From positions 1,116,001 to 1,180,000 of the forward strand of contig JAFFJZ010000029.1 of the NCBI GenBank assembly GCA_018340375.1: a DNA stretch of 64,000 nt. Direction: 5' to 3'. The notes beneath the pieces were generated by a model. That model did no database searches and was not told the origin of the DNA. It saw only the letters and a program-made list of their open reading frames with translations. Each line of letters opens with the position of its first letter. Position 1 is the first letter of the stretch. Positions 21,235 through 32,670 of the stretch are shown here, one piece after another. Origin of the DNA: Gonatopus flavifemur. Its lineage: Eukaryota > Arthropoda > Insecta > Hymenoptera > Dryinidae. A program made the position numbers and the translations under genes.

Positions 21235-21399
21235 CAGTGGTGCCAGGAAAGACGGTGTGGACCGAAAAATCAGCCCCTCTACCGTGCACACGATGAAACT
21301 TTCGTATACATGTGAGTCACACGTGACGACGAACGTGTCATTGTATGAACAATGGAGGGGCTGATTTTTCGGTCCGCACCGTTTTTCCTGGCATCACTG
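21235..21399. mobile_element. 165-bp hAT-type MITE with 8-bp duplication
   Basis: Termini CAGTGGTGCCAGGAAAGACG and, inverted, CAGTGATGCCAGGAAAAACG continue through GGACCGAAAAATCAGCCCCTC. GTAACTAG at 21227-21234 is exactly repeated at 21400-21407. An 8-bp duplication with CAGTG ends is the hAT signature. No coding capacity. Confidence 0.88.
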
Positions 21400-21407
21400 G
21401 TAACTAG

Positions 21408-21508
21408 TCACCCCGTGCGGCCGTTAAGGGTTAATATTTAACATAAATTGCGAGTGGACCTCCTGGAACATACACGTGTGTTGCAAATACACCAAATTTT
21501 TCACTGTG
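21408..21508. repeat. Repeat fragment shared with 8394-8610
   Basis: In reverse complement this holds CACAGTGAAAAATTTGG (end at 21508, flank TA), CAGGAGGTCCACTC and CCCTTAACGGCCGCACGG, as in 8394-8610. Together with 21198-21234 it is the repeat into which the hAT MITE inserted and against which the mariner copy ends. Confidence 0.5.
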
Positions 21509-21514
21509 TATCGA

Positions 21515-21830
21515 TAAATCCTCTTCCCAACGATCTCACTCTCTAAAATGTTTAGAGTGAGATTTCAGTCTTTAGCCAGCCAAAAGTGAGCCTGTCGAAA
21601 TTTCGAGTGAAATTTCCACTCTTTTAGAGTGGTATTCTAAGGTTTTAGGTTAGAAACTCACAGCCACCCAAATTCTAGAGTCAATTTTTCACTGTAAAAG
21701 AGTGAGGGTTCACTCGAAACAAGTGAAAATCCCACTCGAAGCGGACTGGCTCATTTCTGAGACTTAGTGGAATAAAACACGTGATTTTTCACCCCTTTAG
21801 ACTTAGAGAGCAGATCATTTTGGTGTCCAC
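21515..21830. repeat. Cluster of CTCACTCT / AGAGTGAG words
   Basis: AGAGTGAGA, TCACTCTCT, AGTGAAATTTCCACTC and CACTCGAA words occur more than ten times in both orientations over about 300 bp. A similar cluster is at about 26620-26775. It is a motif-array element interior without identified ends. The remainder to 22994 has no gene; ORFs there are short and unrelated. Confidence 0.45.
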
Positions 21831-23699
21831 TTTGAAATTTTTGCCGGCCATTTGAAGTGAAGAGCGCTGCTTTAAACGAAAAATTCCGTAATTTTGTGAG
21901 TAAAAAATCCCCTGAATAAGAAGCAAAATTCTAAAGCACACAGTTTAGGGGGAGGTATTTTATATGCAGGATGTGTGTGCCAAATTTAAAATAAATCGGT
22001 CAAGTAGTTTTGAAATGGTAGAGAACACAGGCTTTGAGAAAGTAGTTTTGAGAAACACGCGTTTAAAGTTTGAGAAGCCAAAAAAGTGGAGAAAAAAAAG
22101 TGTTTCTTCAACCCACCCTGAACCGCTGATTCCAGTTTCATAGAGTGCAGTTCCTGATTCTTTGAAAGTGCAAAACCCTACCCCCGCTTAAAAAAAATCA
22201 TTTCGATCTGAAGTATTTGATTTTTTACCAACACATGCCGAATTCATCTTTGAAGAATCGAAAAGCGCAAAAAGCATGTTCCTACTCCCAAATATTCCAC
22301 TCAATTTCCCAGAATAAATCTTCACTCTCAATCATAAAAAAAACACGCACATTTGAATTGGAATACCCTCCGAGAATAACCTTCGAGAGTAAAAGTTTCA
22401 AGAACTCGTGAATATACTCAATCGATCGAGATGAAATAAATCACGCTATTAATAGAGCACTGTGAAGAATTTGTATAAAAATGCCACTGAGAAACATTGA
22501 ATATATTATTATTGCCAATGATTCTTGGTGGAAAAATTTGTTACAGCGTGAGTAAACGGAAATCCTCTTTTTTTCAACACGGTAAATAATGAATCCAGTT
22601 CCCAATCGAGAATAAGAATAAGTTGAAAGAATGGAAGAGAATGAAATATCGGATGGTACAGATTTTTATTTGAACGCATAAATGCACAGTCGAACCGCGT
22701 ATCGTAGATGAGATTTCATCAAATCAAATTATTTTCTATTTTTCAAGTGGAATTTATGAAATTTGTTCCTGTACATGAATTCGGTTGGAAATTGGAAGAA
22801 ATTCTCGGGAGGCGATATCTGAACACCGTATCAAATTTTCCTCCACTCGTTTTTTGACAATTCGAGGTTTACACAGCCATACACCAGGGGTGAACGAGGA
22901 ATACGATATAAAAATTATTTTTCTCCATATACATGATTTGTCTGTGAACACAAGACACCAAATTCTATGAAATCTATAACTCTGTTCTCTGATCAAATAT
23001 TTGACATGGGATGGATCATGCACATAAGAATTGTGCACTTATTTATTATGCACAAAAAAAAATTGAATTAAATTTGTTCACATATTAATTTTAGTTGTTC
23101 CTAATACGTTTGATAAATGTGCACTGCTAGTCGTGCACAGTGAATTGTACACATGAAAAAAAATGAGAAGTATAAAATGTAAGATTGTGCACCTTACATT
23201 TTGCACCTTTGGGAATATTCAATATTGTTTTTTATGCGCAAGTAATCATGCACAGAATTTTTATTCACAAAAACTTGCGCATAAAAAAACAACCCTGGTA
23301 GGAATTCTCCCTAGTAAACCATAAGGCACTAATCAGTTCATCCTTTTTACTGGTGAGGCACTAATCGGGAAAACTTACCAGTAACTGATGAGGGATGTAA
23401 CACTCGCACCAACGAGGGACTAATCAGGTAAACTAAGCAGACACTAGAAAGTAACTGATGAGGCACTTGCCAGTAACTGACGAGGAATTTTTTGGAATAA
23501 ATATGACTCTCTAAATTTCTTCAAGTGGAATAGCACTCTTGAAAAATGTGTATTTCAGGGGGAAAAAAATCTGTCACAGATTTTAGTTATTTTTGTAAAA
23601 GAAAATAAAAATAATTCATTTTTGTCTTTTCATCAACATCCCCAAACTCCGCAACATTCTGTAATTGCTCGTTGTACTGATGGGAATTTATTATGCACC

Positions 23700-23786
23700 T
23701 TCGAGGATTCGAACAGCTGTAATCAACCTACCTGAACATGAACCTACACAACCTATGCCTAAACGACCTGAGCTAAACCGACACTT
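23700..23786 (-). other. tRNA-derived (SINE-like) sequence with A- and B-box words
   Basis: On the minus strand TAGCTCAGGTCG (23764-23775) resembles a pol III A box, and GTTCGAATCC (23705-23714) is a good B box, about 50 bp apart. The cloverleaf stems do not close convincingly, so it is not a functional tRNA. It shares an AGGTAGGT word upstream of the B box with 32592-32670. Confidence 0.45.
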
Positions 23787-24169
23787 GCGTCTGTGGTAGA
23801 AAAACTTGCAACAAGTGTTCCTGGAGTACCTCGGTTGATTTCCTGTAGAACGATGTGTTACAATAATAATCGAATCAGGCTCGATAAATTTTTGAATCAT
23901 TATAATATTAGGGATAAATATAGCGAAGTATTGAAAATTCTGTAATGATGTGCCAGTGAATAGAATTTGATTCCGACGTTGACAAATTTCCAATCCATGT
24001 AATTTTCTAACCTCAGAATTTTTGAATCACATATACTTATATGATATATGTACTGTGAGAGGTTATATAATTTTATCAATAAAATGAATTGAACTTACAA
24101 TTATTGATGTATAATTTCATATGAAGTGAATTGTGAATTGTATATGGAAGTGAATTTAATTCAATGTAT

Positions 24170-26562
24170 ATTAAATCGACGCTCAAAGTTTCTATTTTTT
24201 GCAATGCTTTGGTTTGAGTCTGTATTCAAATTTTTGTTTACTTTCAAGATCATTATTTCAATCTCTTGGAGACTTACAGAATTTCCTTATTGAAAGTGAT
24301 TGTGCTGATTTGGAATACCTTTAGTTCTGTATGATACTAATAATTGATAATTCTAGGTGTCATTAGTCAATACCGCATATCTGAGTCACTGTGTTTGATA
24401 CCATGTATTTATGAACAATAGTGAGTATACCCTGTAACAATAAACAATACTGGATATAGTTGATAAATACCATGTATCGATGAACAATATTGGATGTAGT
24501 TGATCGATACCATGTATTCATGAACAATATTGGATACAGTTGATCGATGCCATGTATCGATGAACAAAATTGGATATAGTTGATCGATACTACATATCCT
24601 TGTAGAAGATCATATTTCGGTTGTTGGAACTGTATATATGAACCTTAATGTTGATTTTATTTATGGAAATTGCAATTGTAGATCTCTTCCAATTTCATAA
24701 AACTATTTTGAATTAAATCTTACAAAAGCTTTTCAAATTGATATTTCAGTACTGGATGTACTATACTGAAAATCATTTCAGTTCTTTAGGTTGATTTTCA
24801 TAAAAAAGTTTGTTTTTTGTGATTTATTAAGTTATACAAACAATTTTCACAAAACCCCAGTAATTTTACACTTTTGAATCATGAAACATTTATTCTGATA
24901 CATAGTTCAAAGTGTTTTGTCTTTTCAGATACCCAAGAACGTTTCAAACAAAACATTTTATTCTAAGTATCTACATTTCATTGAAAAAATGTCATTCAAT
25001 GGAATATTTTGATCACAGTCTTCTTGTATTGTAAGAGTTCCTTTCAGATTCATATACTTTTACTAGAATACATTGAAAATCTGAATTATTCTTTGACTTA
25101 TTGTCTTTTCATGGGCTTTTTTAATGGCTTAGGTATATGTTTATTAATCGTATAACACTAATATACAACTATCCAATTGCATTGTAAAATATAACACCTT
25201 TTCATGTATCCATCTCATATATCTGTGGCCTGTGGCCTTCATTATGAAACATTCAGTATATCTTGTTTTTGTTAGGTTGAATTATGTATAATAATTTTAT
25301 TAATTGTGATAAATGTTCGAAATATAATGAATGTTCCACAGTAAACGGTACAGATGTATGAGATGTATACATGAAAAGGTGTTATATTTTACAATGCAAT
25401 TGGATAGTTGTATATTAGTGTTATACGATTAATAAACATATACATAAGCCATTAAAAAAGCCCATGAAAAGAGAATAAGTCAAAGAATAATTCAGATTTT
25501 CAATGTATTTTAGTAAGAGTATATGAATCTGAAAGCAACTCTTATAATACAAGAAGACTGTGATCAAAATATTCCATTGAATGACATGTTTTCAATGAAA
25601 TGTAGATACTTAGAATAAAATGTTTTGTTGGAAACGTTCTTGCCCTGCTCAAAGTGTCATATAGAATCGTATAGAATATCATAGAATATGATTCAAAAAC
25701 ATGGTAGAAACTGTGAATCTGATCATGTTTTTGAATCATAATCTATGATATTCTATACGATTCTATATAACACTTCAAGCAGGGTGGGTATCTGAAAAGA
25801 CAAAATACTTTAAACCATGTATCAGAATAAATGTTTCATGATTCAAAAGTGTAAAATTACTGGGGTTTTGTAAAAATTGTTTGTATAACTTAATAAATCA
25901 CAACAAACAAACTCTTTTATGAAAAATCAACCCAAATAACTGAAATGATTTTCAGTATAGTACATCCAGTACTGAAATATCAATTTGAAAAGCTTTTGTA
26001 AGATTTAATTCAAAATAGTTTTATGAAATTGGAAGAGATCTACAATTGCAATTTCCATAAATAAAATCAACATCAAGGTTCATATATACAGTTCCAACAA
26101 CCGAAATATGATCTTCTACAAGGATATGTAGTATCGATCAACTGTATCCAATTTTGTTCATCGATACATGGCATCGATCAACTGTATCCAATATTGTTCA
26201 TGAATACATGGTATCGATCAACTACATCCAATATTGTTCATCGATACATGGTATTTATCAACTATATCCAGTATTGTTTATTGTTACAGGGTATACTCAC
26301 TATTGTTCATAAATACATGGTATCAAACACAGTGACTAATGAGGTATGAGTCATGAGGTATTGGCTAATGACACCTAGGATTATCAATTATTGGTATCAT
26401 ATAAAACTAAAGGTATTCCAGATCAGTACCATCACTTTTAATAAGAAAATTCCATAAGTTTCCAAGAGAATGAAATAATTATCCTGAAAGTAAACAAAAG
26501 TTTAGATGAATATTCAAAACCAAGCATTGCAAGACATAGAAAATCTGAGCATCGATTTAATA
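24170..26562. repeat. Foldback core with about 1.06-kb arms
   Basis: Left arm 24170-25230 and right arm about 25345-26562 (1.07 kb without its 142-bp insertion) are reverse complements with high identity. Examples are TATTAAATCGACGCTCA / TGAGCATCGATTTAATA and the ATACATGGTATCGATCAACT blocks. The loop is about 110 bp (25231-25340). Near 24450-24600 the word GATCGATACCATGTATCGAT is repeated about four times at roughly 55-bp spacing, mirrored near 26130-26270. Confidence 0.85.
25643..25784. mobile_element. 142-bp palindromic MITE, CCCTGCTC ends, TG duplication
   Basis: CCCTGCTCAAAGTGTCATAT at the left is inverted as ATATAACACTTCAAGCAGGG, and nearly the whole element folds (ATAGAATCGTATAGAATATC). 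TG is duplicated at 25641-25642 and 25785-25786. The opposite foldback arm (about 24933-24947, AGATACCCAAGAACG) preserves the empty site with a single TG, which confirms both the boundaries and the 2-bp duplication. Confidence 0.88.
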
Positions 26563-26599
26563 TGAATAAGCTGGGATATTTTACTCTAAGACAGGTGAT

Positions 26600-27090
26600 A
26601 TTTTAATTCACAAATAGGTGAAGTATAATTCACTCTCTACTCACGAGTGATACTTTTCATTCTAGTTTGAGAAGTGGAGAGATTCACTCTACTAAAGTGA
26701 TCTTGTCACTCTTGGAGAGTGAAAGTGCTAATGCATTTTACATTGAGAGTGGAAATTTCACTCTTAGAAATTTAGGGGGTATACTGTAGTAATAACTACA
26801 ACTCTTCACTTAGGATATAGATGCAATTAAGAGAAATTACCTCTCGAGTCTTGGAATGAATCAAAAGTTATTTGCACTTATGAATCATGCCAATATTGTT
26901 GCTCAATCCCTACTCATTTTTGAAGTTAATCCATCAAAAATGTCGTCTTTTCTGATAAAAAGTGCAAGGAACATTTTATTCAATCCAAGATTGAAAAGCT
27001 CATGTCTCTTCATTCACTTTATACCTGGAGTGAATACTTGTAATTATCAGTAGAGAAGATTTTACTCTATTATTATTAATTAGTTCAGAT
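26600..27090. repeat. TCACTCT cluster and AT-rich filler inside the 3.96-kb element
   Basis: TTCACTCTC, AGAGTGAAAGTG and TTTCACTCTT words lie between 26620 and 26775, in both orientations, similar to 21515-21830. The ORF at 26856-27053 resembles nothing I recognise. Confidence 0.35.
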
Positions 27091-27483
27091 TATCAAATAC
27101 TGATGAGTAACTCATTAGTTTGTCCCAATCAATGCTAGTTGGATCCAACTTATCAGTTATTGACTAGCCCCTTGCTAGTTTTTCCTAATTAGTTCTTCCT
27201 TCTTAGTGCCTCATCGGTCATAGGGAAGAACTTGTAACCTTTCTACCAGGGAATATTGAATATTCCCAAAGGTGCAAAATGTAAGGTGCACAATCTTACA
27301 TTTTATATTTCTCATTTTTTTTCATGTGTACAATTCACTGTGCACGACTATCAGTGCACATTTATCAAACGTATTAGGAACAACTGAAATTAATATGTGA
27401 ATAAATTTAATTCAATTTTTTTTTGTGCATAATAAATAAGTGCACAATTCTTATGTGCATGATCCATCCCATGTCAAATATTT

Positions 27484-30400
27484 TTACCCGAAAGATCAAA
27501 CGCTGGTATTTTTGTACAACAAAATTCACTTTTAAACACAGCCGTCCATTATGCAAATGAGATATCGTGTACGTTTTCCGTGAATTTCTCTCAAAAAGTA
27601 CCGAAGAATTAAATCGGCAATACCGTTTTGTACCTGCAAAAGTACACACACACACACAATAGCCTTTCGTACCTTTTGAAATATTCGTTTTCTAGGTCAA
27701 AGCTGTGTTTAACATTATTTGGATTCCAAAAGAGAGGAAAAAAGAAGCGCGGAATCGCAATTTTACTTGAAAATCAGTGAATTCAATCATTTACGGTACA
27801 CATTCGCACGGATTATTCACCGAAATCGTTGACGAAGAATTTTAATTTCAACCTAGCATTACACGATACGGGAAAGGCTGTTGGTGTTACTTGAAATGGA
27901 AATTCCAAAATGATCTTGTATATGAATACATGTATTTGATACTGCCGATGCTATAGTATCTCTTGGCATCACGAATTTCCACCGACTAATTAAATTTTAT
28001 TGAATTTATCATTCGTATCGATTCGCGGTGTTCACGTTGAATCTTGAATCATTCATTCATTAGTATGGTTTCGCATCATCATTATTAATGTGTAACTTCG
28101 ATGAAGAGTGTGAGATGAATTTGCGTGAATCTTTGGCTTTCGAGTAGCGGTCCAAAAGGTGCTTTAATTCTCCTCCAAGCTGCTCAATGCAACAATAGAA
28201 GTGATGTAGGTGAAGCAGCGATGCGAAGCGGCACCACAACGCCGTTCTATGGTCGCACTAATTGCTTGTAATTCACCGAATCAGATCGTCGAGTTCAAAA
28301 TTAGTGGCGGGACGTTAATTATGGTAACATCACGATCGTGCGCGAGAAACTTCTTGTGACTGATTCCAATTATTCAGTTCAAGCTACGATACAAGCGCCC
28401 GCGAATGACGTGGACACAGAAAAAAGGACACAACAACGTTGGGATGGAAATGGCCTCGATAGAGAAGATGTTTGAAGAATATCTTTTGTAGTTTGACCAT
28501 TTTGATGATTGGAAATACATTTTTCAATAATAAGCTATGGTGAATGTGAGATGCGTAGTATTCTCAATATCATATCGTTAATTAAACGAAGTGCTCTCCA
28601 ATTATTATATGACGTCAGTACTTCAAAAACCTAGAGCATTCATCATCCGACCATTCCAGCTTCTGCTTTTCTTTTTCTCTCCCCTTCGTCATCTTTTTTC
28701 CCGTTTTTTCACTGATTTATCCTTCCCGACCCTTGTTAAAAACGAAAAGAGCACTCAATGGTTCTACTCTTGAGAATCAATGGCACGACAACGATGAAAT
28801 TCTACATTTTGCCGGTATAAAATTTGTTATACCACAATGAATGCTTCTCACAACAAATCGATTCGAATACACGTTTGTTTTCTTGAACTTGTAGCCTTAG
28901 TTTTGTCGAAGATATTTATGTTTGCATATGAATTTTCAAATCATCTACGATCGTACTGCAAGTTTGTCACGTGACAAACTATGCGTGATGACTATTTTTC
29001 TTACTTCTCCATTTCCTTTTGTGTGAATACAATTCATCGCACGGAAAATTATTATGAACTTGAAGATACATCCAGCGGATGAACAAAAAATTTTGAGAAC
29101 AATTTTTCAGAAAATCTTAAGAAACGTTGATCGAAAATTCAATTACACTTGGTTGAAAGGTACCAACTTGATACAAATATTCGCAAACAAACCGGACGAA
29201 AACACGTTTTAAAACTATTCCTCATCGTTAATTTTCCAATCATTCCCAAACACGAACACCGGATAATTGAATTCGCATTTACCAATCGCACAGTTTGATT
29301 TCCCAACGGTTTGCAATCAAAACTTTGTCGTGTTCAATCTCTTTCGTATACGTATAAAAAATTGTACAAATCATAGGAAAAATGAACAGAAGCGGTGATA
29401 TATAATTGGAAACTAAAAATCCCTCTTGTATTTCTCATGCAATAAATCTTGAGATTACCAAAGATAGCGATTGCTTATGATATGCGCAACGAATCTCATA
29501 GCGGGAATGTGAAGCTCCTTAACCCTTATCGTTCCCTTTCATCTGAGCGATATCTAGCAGCGAAATACGAGTTGGTTCGGTGCATTTCACTTTGTTTTGG
29601 AACTTTGCCTTTGTTCTTGGTGAAAATTTGAAGGAAGACGGAATATGGCGCGTGATACTGATTCCTCCGAAACTCACAACCCACGAGGCGCTATAGATTA
29701 TTCACAACCTACTTGGCCCCTCAAGCAAGTCCCAGGTCTCGTCTCAAAATCCAATTATTAACGACGATGAATTATTACAACATCATCCTCCGTGCTTCCC
29801 GTTCTCTTCGTATAAACACTCATCAACCTCTACCCAAGTCCTTGTGTATCTATCGCGCAAATCACTGTAAATTATGAATTTCTTCTATAATTATTCGATT
29901 TTACAAGTTGAAGAATGGTGAATTGGGTTCAATTAGTTCAATTATAAAATGCTTCTCATTTGATAGGGGTTGGGAATCGTCGTTTCAGCGTTGAATTATA
30001 TATGCATTTATTTGTGGATTCGAATATTGTGGAATGTGGAGGCAAGAATTAGTCTGTATTCTCTTCGAGCGGGCTAAGTTTCATTATTAAAATGTGGACA
30101 GGTTTGAATTTTTGAAAGATTATCGAATTGTTAGGGAAGTGATAATCCAGGTGGAGATAATTCGTGGTGATCTCTAGCTCTTGTCACAGGCACTGAATCT
30201 ATGCATGGAAATGACCCGAGAAAAATCTTTGCGCAGATGATTTTGAAAGCTATAGCATTTCAGTCACATTTTTGTCAGTAATTGAAAAATAAAAATTACA
30301 AGAGAAAATGTAGAGAACACGTAAATTTGTTTCAAATTCTGTCTCAGATATCTCATGTTTCAAGTCCAAAAAAGCCATTGAAAGGATCGCAATCATGCTT

Positions 30401-31190
30401 GAAAGTGGCATGTATGTCCATGCTAGAAAACTCTGAAGCGTGATCTCCAAAATTCAAGATGGCGGCAATTCAAAGTTGAAAAACATAAAGAAAAACGGAT
30501 ATTTCTCGATTTCCCAACATGTTCCTCAATTATCCAGCCGAAGAACCTCAAAATGGGTCGGTATTCGAGGGTTTTTCTAGTTGAGAATTGAAAATTCTGA
30601 AGTGAGATTTTTGAAATTCAAATTGACGGATGCAATGTGGCGATGAAAAAAATCCAAATCGACTCGATTCGCATGAAACTAGCTGATCGAAGATCTTCGA
30701 GGTTGTTGAATTCGAATTCCAGATCAACGACCCACCACAGCCTACTCCTCATCCCTCTTTGGGGATGGAATCGTCATTTTTATAAAAAAAAACAACTGGC
30801 CCTGTATTCCTTTCAATCGAGAATTTTGAAAACGAAACTGCTTTCAGATCATACTATATTCCGAGGTCTTTTGTAGATTATCTGAGAACCGGGAGCTTTT
30901 GCAATCTACCCTATCCTATTAAAAAATCCGGATAGATCCAATGGGAACCTACATGAAACCCATGGATACCCACTCATTTCCATATTGGTTCCTAGGCAAT
31001 TCCAGGTGGAGCCCAGGACGATTCTTTTAACGGAGCGAACACCTCTATGGGGGTAGAATCGTTACTTGAAGGATAAATTCACCTTATATTTTTTATTATT
31101 GAGAATCCAGTTCACACAGAAACTAATCATCCAATTCATAATAAAAAAGAATCTGTAAGATCATTGTGGGATATTAAATTTCCAATTTAG
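27484..31190. other. Unique-looking non-coding DNA, no gene seen
   Basis: No inverted repeats with family termini and no supportable ORF. Composition is less AT-rich in 28100-28440 (CpG-containing, mixed words), which could be regulatory or intronic DNA of a gene outside the window, but I see no decisive signal. Confidence 0.4.
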
Positions 31191-31192
31191 TA

Positions 31193-31406
31193 CACGGAAA
31201 AAAATGATATAGTTAGGATAACTAAAAACAATTGGCTATTGACGGGTTGGTTGTGAGAACTATTCGTTTAGGCGAGACAACTTTTGTTTGGTCACTACAT
31301 CTCGATAGCTTTGGTTATGGTGTTGATATAATATGGTAAGACTTGTTCGGTTATGATAACCAAATGGTTGGTTATAGTAACCAAACTAATTTCGTCATCT
31401 CAATGT
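31193..31406. mobile_element. CACGGAAAAAAA-terminal element with AACCAAA repeats (weak right end)
   Basis: TA|CACGGAAAAAAATG begins the segment. Words GGTTAT, TGGTTATAGTAACCAAA, GGTTGTGAGAAC and ACCAAATGG occur in both orientations. The right end (about CTCAATGTG) is a poor match and no duplication is demonstrable. Confidence 0.45.
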
Positions 31407-31489
31407 GGATTCATTTATGAGATTTCCAGCTGTTTTTATAAATTTGATTAGAAATAAAGAAGACATCCCTACAAAAAAAACTAGCTGTA

Positions 31490-31702
31490 CACAGAAAAAA
31501 AAACTATCTTGTATCAAGACAATATTGTTTTCGTTATATATGAAACACGGACTGTCTCAGTTCAATGCAATTTGTTTTGAATCAAACACAGCACAAAACA
31601 AAATTCTTGATTCAAAGCAAGTTGCATTGAACTGAGACAATCCGTGTTTCATATATAACGAAAACAATATTTTCTTGATACAAGATAGTTTTTTTTTCTG
31701 TG
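31490..31702. mobile_element. 213-bp palindromic MITE, CACAGAAAAAAAAAC ends, TA flanks
   Basis: Arms pair over nearly their full length: ATCTTGTATCAAGA, AATATTGTTTTCGTTATATA, GAAACACGGA(C/T)TGTCTCAG and TTGAATCAA. TA flanks both ends. The two ORFs over it are the arms translated. Confidence 0.8.
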
Positions 31703-32591
31703 TAAGAGCAAGAAAAATAATTGTCACAACTACATTTTTCTGCTGACATCAACACATTTGTTAACAGAACTAACGTCTTAGTTGCTGTAGTGAATATTTT
31801 GCAAGGACAACAAATTTCTTTGTAGGCGCTATGGTAGCAAACCATTTTTTCTCCGTGCATAGGAAAAACTTCCTAGACGTTTTCTTAGACTTTTTCTGGG
31901 ACAAAATCTACACGGAGAAAGATGCAGTTTGGGAATATAGTAATCTTTAATAGAAAATTGGAGAGTATTTCTTAAAATCTGTGAATATTTGTTAAGATCT
32001 GAGAGTATTTCTTGAGTTCGTATGTGAGTTACATACCTAATTAAATTATAGTGTAGTTCTGATTGCAATCATTGGAATATTCTAATTTGATTTTGAATAT
32101 TTCTAAACCAACATTATCACCTTACGTTGGAAAAGTAAAGCTAGAATATACTTCTTTGTTAATTAAAAATTTGTATTCATCAATATAATTTATGGAAAAT
32201 GTGGAAGAAAACCTGTCTTTGTATTTTTATATCCTGAGTTCTCTCAAGGAACCTGAATGAATTTGATTTGTAATTGCACATAGAAAATCAACGTGTTCAT
32301 GATTATTCCAAAGCAATATTCCTTGATACGAACGTTTTCTTGGCTCAACTGTTTGTGCCGTTTGTGGTTTCGGTTTCAACCTGATTTAAACTTCATTTGA
32401 CACATTTTGTTGAACGTAATAATTATACAAAAACGATCCAAGTCTCAATGTTGGAGTTTGAAGAATTATTTTTGACCAGAAACTATGCATTACGAAGTGT
32501 AATATTCAATGAAACGAAATCATCACTTGAGATTCTGATTTTGTTGCGCAACATGTATTATATTATGCACAGCAATCATATACGGTAGTAT
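31703..32591. other. No gene; single family termini
   Basis: A right-type terminus CCATTTTTTCTCCGTG (ends about 31857) and a left-type terminus TA|CACGGAGAAAGATGC (about 31910) lie close together without matched partners, so decayed or nested MITEs are likely. The rest to 32591 is AT-rich, non-coding. Confidence 0.35.
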
Positions 32592-32670
32592 AGGCGCGTG
32601 GTTAGGGTGTTAGGCTCTAGATAAGCAGAATTAGGTAGGTGTAGGCAGGTTCGAATCCCGGTATCGACAC
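32592..32670 (+). other. tRNA-derived (SINE-like) sequence
   Basis: GCGTGGTTAGGGTGTTAGGC resembles the A-box side of a Leu/Ser-type tRNA, and GGTTCGAATCC (32648-32658) is a perfect B box. The anticodon arm is not convincingly formed and the acceptor ends do not pair, so I call a tRNA pseudogene or SINE head rather than a tRNA gene. Confidence 0.5.

Larger units (their letters stand above)
23293..27251. mobile_element. 3.96-kb CCCTGGTAG-terminal element, AA duplication
   Basis: The left end CCCTGGTAGGAATTCTCC and right end, inverted, CCCTGGTAGAAAGGTTAC are flanked by AA (23291-23292, 27252-27253). The host palindrome gives the empty site: its left arm reads AATATTCAATATTG, so the uninterrupted right side was CAATATTGAATATT with a single AA. 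Subterminal zones (23310-23490, 27090-27240) repeat GATGAGGCACTAATC / ACTGATGAGG-like words in both orientations. The middle is a long foldback (24170-26562) with a nested MITE. No transposase or other recognisable protein is encoded. Confidence 0.8.
22995..27483. mobile_element. Palindromic TGCAC-rich element, AAATATTT flanks, split by a 3.96-kb insertion
   Basis: Outer arms 23003-23292 and 27252-27475 pair: GACATGGGATGGATCATGC, GTGCACTTATTTATTATGC, TTAGTTGTTCCTAATACG and GTGCACAG on the left have their complements on the right. The interior word TGTGCAC/GTGCACA recurs. AAATATTT flanks both ends (22995-23002, 27476-27483); this could be an 8-bp hAT-like duplication, but it is self-complementary and could simply extend the inverted repeat. 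Joining the outer parts gives an element of about 515 bp with an inner hairpin TTTTTTATGCGCAAGT / ACTTGCGCATAAAAAAA. Confidence 0.75.

Noticed and set aside
21070..21291. Minus-strand 73-codon ORF near the mariner end
   Set aside because: It is antisense to the mariner transposase and then crosses into the hAT MITE.
32592..32670. Functional tRNA gene
   Set aside because: A perfect B box is present, but the acceptor stem does not pair and no convincing anticodon arm forms.
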